From positions 1-5,080 of the forward strand of contig CALBVA010000172.1 in the NCBI GenBank assembly GCA_937969125.1: DNA of 5,080 bases. The letters are read 5' to 3'. The position numbers and the translations under genes were made by a program. The stretch's first letter is position 1, and every line of letters begins with the position of its first letter. A model generated the notes under the pieces. That model was not told the DNA's origin, made no database searches, and saw only the letters and a list, made by a program, of their open reading frames with translations. Below are positions 1 through 5,080 of this stretch, in pieces. The stretch comes from an uncultured Verrucomicrobiales bacterium (GTDB taxonomy: Bacteria > Verrucomicrobiota > Verrucomicrobiia > Verrucomicrobiales > Akkermansiaceae).

Positions 1-660
1 TGAGCCGAGAAGAGCGCTGGATGGCTCGGGAACGGCGGCAAAATCACCATTGACCTGGATGCCATAGGTTTCACTTGGCACCAGTTCAAGATCGAAGCTG
101 CCCGCATTGCTTTCGGAATTAAAGGCCGCTAGGGTAAAGACTACCGAATCTCCATCCTCAAGGGTGGGAACCGAAGTCAAATCCACTCCTAAGAAATTCA
201 CCCCAGCAGTGCTATCGCTGTAATCATGAGTCTGCACACTGATACCAGTTGCTCCATTCACGGAGACTTGAACATCAAAGTCATCGGGGCCTGTTCCGGA
301 TCGGTCTACGCGGAAATTTATCGTCGTGAGACCAAGAGTCATTCCGGGCGAATTCACATCAAATCCCCAAGTCCAAAAATCATCTGCTGCCACCGCAGAC
401 GCAAAATCGGTGCTCGTAGTATCCCATCCTGTGAAATTGAAGGTCGAGAAATTTTGGACATTCAAGCCGCTTCCTGCGTTAAGATTATCAGGAGAGACAC
501 CAGGATCGGAAACTGAGGCTGCAAGAGAAGTTGTGTTGCCAGCCGTTCCATATTCAACGATCACGGCAGCATGGGCCGAGGCAAAAGATAAGCCTACTAG
601 GAGTAACTTTGAAGAGAATTTTATCTGGGGAACATTCATAACAAGAAATAATTTGAGCAT
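1..660 (-). CDS. PEP-CTERM-type exported protein, 3' end cut off by the window edge
   Basis: Reading the minus strand from an ATG at 660, the frame stays open for 220 codons to base 1 with no stop, so the gene is partial. The N-terminus is a signal peptide: Lys residues near 14 and 19, a hydrophobic run at about 19-29 (LLLVGLSFASA), and a likely signal peptidase site after Ala-His-Ala (29-31). The mature part is rich in Ser, Thr, Asn, Asp and Gly and has no cysteine. Its alternating pattern suggests beta strands, as in many exported adhesin-like or matrix proteins. The last visible residues, 210-215, are Val-Pro-Glu-Pro-Ser-Ser followed by Ala-Leu-Leu-Gly. This is how a PEP-CTERM sorting signal begins. 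In this family a membrane helix and an Arg-rich tail follow, processed by an exosortase; that part would lie just outside the window, roughly 20 residues. An ATG at 639 (codon 8) gives a more typical 24-residue signal peptide and may be the true start; neither start has a clear Shine-Dalgarno sequence. The specific function is unknown. The gene is visibly more A/T-rich than recG and recJ. Confidence 0.85.
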   Translation of the reverse strand, partial: MLKLFLVMNVPQIKFSSKLLLVGLSFASAHAAVIVEYGTAGNTTSLAASVSDPGVSPDNLNAGSGLNVQNFSTFNFTGWDTTSTDFASAVAADDFWTWGFDVNSPGMTLGLTTINFRVDRSGTGPDDFDVQVSVNGATGISVQTHDYSDSTAGVNFLGVDLTSVPTLEDGDSVVFTLAAFNSESNAGSFDLELVPSETYGIQVNGDFAAVPEPSSALLGS

Positions 661-690
661 TTTGAATGCCAGAACACCAGCTTTTTACAC

Positions 691-706
691 GTGACGATAT
701 CGCCAC
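691..706. repeat. 16-base near-perfect palindrome centred on GATATC
   Basis: GTGACGATATCGCCAC matches its own reverse complement at seven of eight base pairs; the mismatch is 694 with 703. It lies 31 bases upstream of the ATG at 660. In minus-strand RNA the mismatch becomes a G-U pair, allowing a 6-pair stem with an AUAU loop. It could be a binding site for a dimeric regulator, a 5' leader hairpin, or chance. No run of T follows on the minus strand, so it is not a good terminator for recG. Confidence 0.3.
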
Positions 707-727
707 CTTTGTTTGGTAAATGAGCTA

Positions 728-749
728 AGGAACGATTTGATTCGTTCTT
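728..749 (-). terminator. Weak candidate terminator hairpin after recG
   Basis: On the minus strand GAACGA (747-742) pairs with TCGTTC (735-730) across a 6-base loop, about 28 bases beyond the recG stop. One or two further weak pairs are possible beyond a mismatch. The stem is short, and the bases after it (CTTAGCTCATTTACC) are only moderately T-rich with no real U tract. It is in the right place for a recG terminator but weak by intrinsic-terminator standards. Confidence 0.25.
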
Positions 750-775
750 CAAGATTCTTTCTCACTGGGTGTTTT

Positions 776-2800
776 CTATGCGCGAGTGGGATCGTCCATT
801 TCCAAGACTTCATTGAGCCAGGTCAGGAGGGCTGGATGAGCCGTAAGGAGTGGGTCGATACGGAGGAGTTGATCGGCGATTTCGCGGGATTCGCGGATCA
901 GGGAGGTATCGGCTAGGAACTCGGTAAAGCGGAGGGAGCCAAGGCCGCTTTGACGGGTGCCGAGGACTTCACCGGGACCGCGGAGGCGGAGGTCTTCTTC
1001 CGCGATTTTAAAGCCATCGATGGTTCCGGCGAGGATTTCGAGCTTCTCCAAGGCCTCCGTTGATTTGCCATCGGTGACGAGGACACAGTAGCTCTTATGC
1101 TCGCCACGTCCGATGCGTCCTCGCAGTTGGTGAAGTTGAGCGAGGCCAAAGCGCTCGGCATTGAAAATAACCATGACGTTGGCGTTCGGGACATCGACCC
1201 CGACCTCGATCACGGTGGTAGAGACCAAGACTTCCGATTTCCCATCACGGAAGCGTGTCATGACGGATTCCTTTTCCTCGGCAGGCATCTTTCCGTGGAG
1301 AAGGCCGACTTCGAAGTGCTTGAAGCGCTTTTCCCACTTGGGATGTTCTTCGGTGACAGAGGCGGCCTTGATGGACTCGCTCTCCTCGACGAGCGGATAG
1401 ACGAGGTAAATCTGGCGACCTTCCTCCAACTGATCCTTGAGAAACTTCGTCATTTCACTGACTTTCGGTTTCATACGGACGCCGGAGATGATTTTCCCTC
1501 GCCCTGCCGGAAACTCGTCGAGGACGGAGACATCCAGATCACCGTAGATGGTCAGGGTGAGAGTGCGTGGGATGGGAGTGGCCGTCATCACGAGGACATC
1601 CGGCATAATCCCGCGCCTGATCAATTTCCCCCGTTGGGCCACTCCGAATTTATGCTGCTCATCGATGACAATGAGACCGAGATCATCGAAGCCGACCTTA
1701 TCATAAAGAAGAGCGTGGGTGCCGATGATGATCTGTGCGTCCTCGATTTCCTCCCGTCGATCAGCGGTGGCCAAGCCGATCTTCATCCCGAGGGGCTCCA
1801 GCCATTTCGAAAAAGTGAGGTGATGCTGCTCCGCAAGAATCTGGGTCGGGGCCATGAGGGCGGCCTGGCAACCGGAATCGACGGCGAGAAGCATGGCGCA
1901 CATCGCCACAAAGGTCTTGCCACTTCCGACATCTCCCTGAAGGAGCCGATTCATGGGACGCCGGACGCGCATATCGGCAATGATCTCCTTCACGCTGCGC
2001 TTCTGCGCGCCGGTGAGATCGAAAGGCAGCGATTGGTAGAATTCGGTGAGAAGAGCGGTCTTTTTCCCGAGAACGCGACCACTGAGGTCAGCGTGTCGAG
2101 CACGGCGCCAGAGGACGTGGAGTTGTTGAAGGAAGAACTCCTCCTTTGCGAAGTATCGGCGCGCGGCCTCAGTCTGGGTGAGTTCCTCGGGGAAGTGGAC
2201 CTCGCGGTAGGCATCAAGCCGCGGGTAGGTGGGATCAACATCATGCAGAGGCAGGAAGCCCTCTGGCTCCGCTACATCGAGCAGTCCGAAGATCAACTCC
2301 CGCAGTTGCCGCTGGGTAATCCCGCTGATGTTTTTATAGATGGGGACGATACGCTCCAGGTGGATGCGTTGGGCCGCCGGATCATCGGAGTTCACGATCT
2401 CGAACTCGGGGTGATCGATGACGATACGTCCGGCATTGTCCTTCGGCTTTCCGTGAAGGACAACCTCCTGGCCGGTGGCGAGCACTTTATGGAGGAAGGG
2501 CATATTGAACCAGCGACAGGTGAGTCGCGAGAAGCCGCCGCCTGCATGATCCTCGATGATCGCTTCGTAGAATGCCTTTCCTCCAAAGCCCTTTCGCTGG
2601 GTATCAATCACTAGTCCACGAAGGCAGACCGGAGCGCCTCCGGCAGCGGCGGGGAAGGTATCGAAGCGGCGACGGTCCTCGTAACGTTTTGGGAACCAAT
2701 CGATGAGTTCTCCGACCGTTAGAAATCCCGCGACCTTGAAGGCTTCCAGTTCCCGATTCCGGATGCCGGGGAGATTTTTCAAGGAATCTCCTGCCTTCAT
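776..2800 (-). CDS. recG: ATP-dependent DNA helicase RecG
   Basis: RecG is a superfamily 2 helicase that binds forks and Holliday-type junctions, drives branch migration and fork regression, and unwinds R-loops and D-loops. This copy has 674 residues, close to the usual length (about 690 in E. coli). Residues 1-230 form the N-terminal wedge region with an OB-fold (about 50-140). The helicase core follows: a TGAQ element at 263-266, Walker A GDVGSGKT at 289-296, Walker B-type DEQH at 380-383 within IDEQHKFGV, TATPIPRTL at 406-414, STTVIEVGVDVPNA at 527-540, and motif VI QLRGRIGRG at 558-566. The RecG-specific C-terminal element DLRLRGPGEVLGTRQSG is at 603-619. All key residues are present, so the enzyme should be active. 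The frame is open back to an ATG at 2905, but I chose the ATG at 2800. It begins at the normal family N-terminus (MKAGDSLKNLPGI), has an AGG six bases upstream, and overlaps the recJ stop by four bases. The longer start would add 35 Arg/His/Cys-rich residues made only of sequence overlapping recJ. Confidence 0.97.
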   Translation of the reverse strand: MKAGDSLKNLPGIRNRELEAFKVAGFLTVGELIDWFPKRYEDRRRFDTFPAAAGGAPVCLRGLVIDTQRKGFGGKAFYEAIIEDHAGGGFSRLTCRWFNMPFLHKVLATGQEVVLHGKPKDNAGRIVIDHPEFEIVNSDDPAAQRIHLERIVPIYKNISGITQRQLRELIFGLLDVAEPEGFLPLHDVDPTYPRLDAYREVHFPEELTQTEAARRYFAKEEFFLQQLHVLWRRARHADLSGRVLGKKTALLTEFYQSLPFDLTGAQKRSVKEIIADMRVRRPMNRLLQGDVGSGKTFVAMCAMLLAVDSGCQAALMAPTQILAEQHHLTFSKWLEPLGMKIGLATADRREEIEDAQIIIGTHALLYDKVGFDDLGLIVIDEQHKFGVAQRGKLIRRGIMPDVLVMTATPIPRTLTLTIYGDLDVSVLDEFPAGRGKIISGVRMKPKVSEMTKFLKDQLEEGRQIYLVYPLVEESESIKAASVTEEHPKWEKRFKHFEVGLLHGKMPAEEKESVMTRFRDGKSEVLVSTTVIEVGVDVPNANVMVIFNAERFGLAQLHQLRGRIGRGEHKSYCVLVTDGKSTEALEKLEILAGTIDGFKIAEEDLRLRGPGEVLGTRQSGLGSLRFTEFLADTSLIRESREIADQLLRIDPLLTAHPALLTWLNEVLEMDDPTRA

Positions 2801-2810
2801 CGACTGCCTG
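2797..2810 (-). promoter_or_regulatory. ATGA stop/start overlap and ribosome binding site of recG
   Basis: On the minus strand the bases at 2800-2797 read ATGA: ATG starts recG and TGA (2799-2797) ends recJ. An AGG at 2809-2807 sits six bases before the ATG, inside the last codons of recJ. This layout is typical of translational coupling, where ribosomes ending recJ re-initiate on recG. It also decides the recG start over the upstream ATG at 2905. Confidence 0.8.
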
Positions 2811-4506
2811 TTTCCGTGTCGGAGGCACGGACATTCTGAATGCTGATCTGCACGCTCACGCGGCCGCGGAAGACATTTCGGTCTACCGTGAAGGTGAGAT
2901 CCCAAGGCGGGTCCGGGAGGTTGCGCGCGCCTCCGCCGAAGAAGATGGCGTCCCGCTCTTCATATCCCTGACGGAGAAAAAGGCGGAGGTGATTATTCTT
3001 TAAGCTGCGCGGTGGCTCGGTGAGCCAGACTCCGCGAGCCATGAAGATGGGTTGCGGATTGGCGGACCCAAAGGGCTGGAGGAGCTCGTAACTCTGAAGG
3101 AAATCGAGCGAGAGATCACCGAGTTTTACCTCGGCATCGACGTAAACCTTCGGGCTGAGATCCTGGTCGACGGTGGTCTCATTGACGAACTTCACGAAGG
3201 AGTCACGGAAGCCATCGATGCTCTCCTCCCGAATGCTCAATCCCGCCGCCATGTGGTGACCGCCTCCGGCAATGAGATGTTCGCGTCCAGAGGCGATGGC
3301 TTCGACAAGGGAGATGCCCGCGATGCTGCGTCCACTGCCTTTTCCGATACCGTTCTGATCGATCGCGATGGCGAAGGCCGGTTTATGGTACATGCGCATG
3401 AGACGCGAAGCCACAATGCCCACGATTCCGGCGTGCCAATCGCGTGAGCCGACGACGATGACGGGGAGATTTTCACTCTCTTTCAGCATCGTCATGGCTT
3501 CGGCGTGCATGATCTGCTCTAGCTGTTGACGGCTGCGATTGAAGTGCTCCAACTCATCGGCTAGATCACCTGCTTCCTGTCGGCACTCGGTGGTAAGGGT
3601 GGCGAGAGCCTGTTCCGGCTGATCCATGCGACCGGCGGCATTGAGCCGGGGACCGACACGGAAACCGATGTCCGCACTGCTAAGGCGACCTTCCACTCCG
3701 GTGAGTTTCAAGAGAGCCTGGAGGCCCGGGCGCTCGGAGTGTTCGAGAAGACGAAGGCCATGCCTGACGAGGAGGCGATTCTCCTCCACCAAGGGAACGA
3801 TGTCCGAGATGGTGGCGATGGCGACGAGATCGAGAACCGACTTGAGATCGAATCCCGGAACCGGGCGGTTCTTGAGAAGGGCGTGGGCGAGCTTGAAGAC
3901 CACTCCGGCGGCGCAGAGGTATTCGCGGATATCGCCGGCTGCTTTGGGATTCACGAGAGCGATGCAGTCAGGCCGTCCATCCGGCCCCATCTCGTGATGA
4001 TCTACGACTACGGTATCGATGCCCTTCGCGGAGAGTCCCTGAATGGCATCATTGGAAACAGTGCCACAGTCGACGGTGACGAGGAGGTCAATCTCACCGC
4101 TTTCCTGAAGGCAACGTGCGACACCTCCTTCGCTGAGTCCGTAGCCTTCCGAGCTACGACGCGGGATGAAAGAAAGCGGCGTCAGTCCGTAAGCTTCCAG
4201 GGTGCTGCGGAGGATCGCGATCGAGCTGACGCCATCGACATCGTAATCACCATAGATACAGATGCGCTCTCCGGCATCGACTGCTTTCAGAATCCGCACG
4301 ACGGCGAGATCCATCTCATTGATCTCGAAGGGATCCGAGAGGGCGGCGAGACGGGGGCGCAGGAAGGTCTCCACCTCACCCTCTGCGATGCCACGCTGAG
4401 CGAGAAGGCGCCCGAGGATCTGAGGCATGTCTTCGGGAACCAGGGACTCCCAACCATCTGGTGCTTCGCGGAGAATCCACTGCACCTCTTGTTCATGTTG
4501 GCTCAA
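2797..4506 (-). CDS. recJ: Single-stranded-DNA-specific 5'-3' exonuclease RecJ
   Basis: RecJ degrades single-stranded DNA from the 5' end. It acts with RecQ-type helicases in RecF-pathway recombination, and in mismatch and base-excision repair. The protein has 569 residues, close to the family norm (577 in E. coli). The DHH phosphoesterase domain shows YGDYDVDGV at 85-93 (metal ligands D89 and D91), VDCG at 145-148, VDHHE at 168-172 (the signature DHH) and ATISDIVPL at 231-239 (D235). GPRLNAAGRMD at 285-295 follows. The DHHA1 domain has WHAGIVGIVASRL at 357-369 and GGGHHMAAG at 414-422. An OB-fold-like C-terminal part (about 450-560) contains the conserved QPFGSANPQP at 477-486. Nothing essential is missing. 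The first start codon is TTG at 4506, five bases after the stop of the upstream exported-protein gene. The only Shine-Dalgarno-like sequence is AAAGG at 4526-4522, rather far away (15-16 bases). A GTG at codon 8 is the alternative, but the WILREAPDGW segment starting at residue 10 suggests translation begins at or near the TTG. The gene is coupled to recG downstream. Confidence 0.97.
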   Translation of the reverse strand: MSQHEQEVQWILREAPDGWESLVPEDMPQILGRLLAQRGIAEGEVETFLRPRLAALSDPFEINEMDLAVVRILKAVDAGERICIYGDYDVDGVSSIAILRSTLEAYGLTPLSFIPRRSSEGYGLSEGGVARCLQESGEIDLLVTVDCGTVSNDAIQGLSAKGIDTVVVDHHEMGPDGRPDCIALVNPKAAGDIREYLCAAGVVFKLAHALLKNRPVPGFDLKSVLDLVAIATISDIVPLVEENRLLVRHGLRLLEHSERPGLQALLKLTGVEGRLSSADIGFRVGPRLNAAGRMDQPEQALATLTTECRQEAGDLADELEHFNRSRQQLEQIMHAEAMTMLKESENLPVIVVGSRDWHAGIVGIVASRLMRMYHKPAFAIAIDQNGIGKGSGRSIAGISLVEAIASGREHLIAGGGHHMAAGLSIREESIDGFRDSFVKFVNETTVDQDLSPKVYVDAEVKLGDLSLDFLQSYELLQPFGSANPQPIFMARGVWLTEPPRSLKNNHLRLFLRQGYEERDAIFFGGGARNLPDPPWDLTFTVDRNVFRGRVSVQISIQNVRASDTETGSR

Positions 4507-4511
4507 GGGAT

Positions 4512-4994
4512 CTAAGATTCGCCTTTGAGAAACTTCACGATGTCACCAAGTTTGGGGAATTTGATCTTTCCCGCCGGGTCCGCCACCTGAAACACCACCC
4601 TCGAAGTCGTGCCGTGAGCCACGAGATTCATGAGGTAGGTTCCGGGTTTGAGAGCAGTTTTTTTAAGAGACTGATCGAGTTTTAGGGAGTCGGTATTCGT
4701 CGCGAAAATTGCGATGATATTATTTCCTCCGAGAACTGTTCCGTCCTCCTTGCATGGGGCGACATTGGCAATAAGCATCTCGACCTGCTTCTCGATCTTG
4801 ATGGTCGCGTTCGCCTTCACTGGCTTTTCGATGACAGCAAAGAGGTCACCTTTCTTTTCCAATTTTGCCTCATTCCCTCCGATGGTGACTTTGAAGGGAT
4901 AGAAGTTATATGGCTCCTCAGCCATGGCCCGGGCCGATGCGCCGAGGACGGCCATCAGGACCCAGAAGTGGATCACATTCAGATACGGTTTCAT
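4512..4994 (-). CDS. Small exported protein of unknown function upstream of recJ
   Basis: I do not recognise this 160-residue protein as a named family. It starts at ATG 4994, with only a weak AGAG sequence seven bases ahead, and ends at TAG 4514-4512. Residues 1-25 form a clear signal peptide: Lys2, a hydrophobic stretch at about 7-20, and an Ala-Met-Ala cleavage site before Glu26-Glu27. The mature part (about 135 residues) is lysine-rich and has a single cysteine at 81 (APCKEDG), so no internal disulfide. There is no lipobox at the signal peptide end and no second membrane segment. It should therefore be soluble in the periplasm or secreted. Alternating hydrophobic residues, with a PGTYLMNLVAHG stretch at 117-128 followed by SRVVFQV at 131-137, look like paired strands of a small beta-sandwich or Ig-like domain. 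The gene lies five bases from recJ on the same strand, so it is probably co-transcribed with recJ and recG, though its location outside the cytoplasm makes a repair role unlikely. Confidence 0.8.
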   Translation of the reverse strand: MKPYLNVIHFWVLMAVLGASARAMAEEPYNFYPFKVTIGGNEAKLEKKGDLFAVIEKPVKANATIKIEKQVEMLIANVAPCKEDGTVLGGNNIIAIFATNTDSLKLDQSLKKTALKPGTYLMNLVAHGTTSRVVFQVADPAGKIKFPKLGDIVKFLKGES

Positions 4995-5080
4995 AAATAC
5001 ACTCTGGCAGGGGCGTCACAGGGCGGCAAGCGAAAGACAGAAATGAGTGAAAATCCCAATCAGCACACTCTATAAAAGGA
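4995..5080 (-). other. Leader region upstream of the exported-protein gene
   Basis: These 86 bases precede the first gene of the cluster and contain no supported coding sequence. On the minus strand they include a TTTATA hexamer (5076-5071), a fair match to a -10 box. Its -35 partner would fall beyond the right edge, so a promoter cannot be confirmed. A C-rich stretch lies at about 5006-5027 on the minus strand, with the near-repeated units CGCCCTG-like and CGCCCCTG. I see no terminator or riboswitch. Confidence 0.4.
5071..5076 (-). promoter_or_regulatory. Possible -10 box for the exported protein-recJ-recG unit
   Basis: TTTATA on the minus strand resembles the sigma-70 -10 consensus TATAAT in A/T content and position. 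Transcription from it would give a leader of about 70 bases. The -35 region is outside the window, so this is only a candidate. Confidence 0.2.

Larger units (their letters stand above)
661..775. other. Intergenic gap between recG and the PEP-CTERM gene
   Basis: This gap of 115 bases separates the recG stop from the start of the PEP-CTERM gene, both on the minus strand. It is the only sizeable non-coding stretch inside the window. It holds a weak hairpin near recG (728-749) and a near-perfect palindrome closer to the downstream gene (691-706). I saw no convincing -35/-10 pair on the minus strand; TTGAAG at 746-751 has only a poor -10 partner 17 bases on. The break in spacing suggests the PEP-CTERM gene is transcribed separately from the recJ-recG unit. 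That is an inference. Confidence 0.6.

Noticed and set aside
226..694. Overlapping plus-strand open frames opposite the PEP-CTERM gene
   Set aside because: The minus-strand frame carries a signal peptide and a VPEPSS motif. The plus-strand frames have no recognisable features and no ribosome binding site.
690..710. On the minus strand AAAGGTGG precedes a GTG that is followed at once by TAA, suggesting a start-stop regulatory element
   Set aside because: The spacing is long and the start-stop pair is easily produced by chance. Nothing else supports translation there.
1097..2614. A 505-codon plus-strand open frame opposite recG, which could suggest an antisense gene
   Set aside because: Its codons are in exact register with recG codons (both have lowest coordinates congruent to 2 modulo 3). 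Antisense stops in this register arise only from sense TTA, CTA or TCA codons, which a GC-rich gene rarely uses. The translation resembles no known family, and the opposite strand is an intact RecG.
2801..2905. A 35-residue N-terminal extension of RecG from the ATG at 2905
   Set aside because: The extension is Arg/His/Cys-rich, lies entirely over recJ, and is not part of the usual RecG N-terminus. The ATGA start at 2800 with an AGG six bases upstream fits better.
3739..4515. A 258-codon plus-strand open frame opposite the first half of recJ, and a shorter one at 3052-3447
   Set aside because: They are in the same codon-aligned antisense register with recJ, so rarity of TTA, CTA and TCA explains the openness. 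The encoded sequences look like mirror translations of recJ, with no domain I recognise.
4999..5071. The 7-base sequence ACACTCT occurs at 4999-5005 and 5065-5071, flanking the leader
   Set aside because: Two copies of a 7-mer 66 bases apart are too short to support a repeat, operator or insertion scar without more copies.
5043..5075. A plus-strand ATG with a 10-codon open frame ending in TAA
   Set aside because: It is too short, has no convincing ribosome binding site, and lies in the leader of an opposite-strand gene. It is expected by chance.

Overview
The window looks like ordinary bacterial chromosome, probably from a Verrucomicrobiota-type organism. The reasons are a secreted protein ending in a PEP-CTERM-like Val-Pro-Glu-Pro-Ser sequence, a GC-rich housekeeping core, and weak or absent Shine-Dalgarno sequences. 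PEP-CTERM proteins also occur in Planctomycetota, cyanobacteria and some Proteobacteria, so the taxon is an inference. All four supported genes lie on the minus strand, so transcription runs from the right edge to the left.

Right to left: 4995-5080 is a short leader with a possible -10 box. 4512-4994 encodes a 160-residue exported protein of unknown function. Five bases later comes recJ (2797-4506, TTG start), the single-strand 5'-3' exonuclease. recG (776-2800), the branched-DNA helicase, overlaps the recJ stop by four bases (ATGA). These three genes are packed like one transcription unit. A 115-base gap (661-775) follows, with a weak hairpin after recG and a 16-base near-perfect palindrome. 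The last gene (1-660) is a partial PEP-CTERM surface or exported protein, cut off by the left edge of the window just after its VPEPSS motif.

RecJ and RecG both act on stalled or broken replication forks and recombination intermediates: RecJ resects 5' ends and RecG regresses forks and migrates branches. Coupled synthesis therefore makes sense. The exported protein ahead of them has no obvious link to DNA repair.

I found no RNA gene, insertion sequence, CRISPR array, prophage or clearly new system. The long plus-strand open frames opposite recG and recJ are explained by codon register (see rejected items). The points most worth a second look are the exported protein at the head of a repair operon, the ATGA coupling, and the edge-truncated PEP-CTERM gene.
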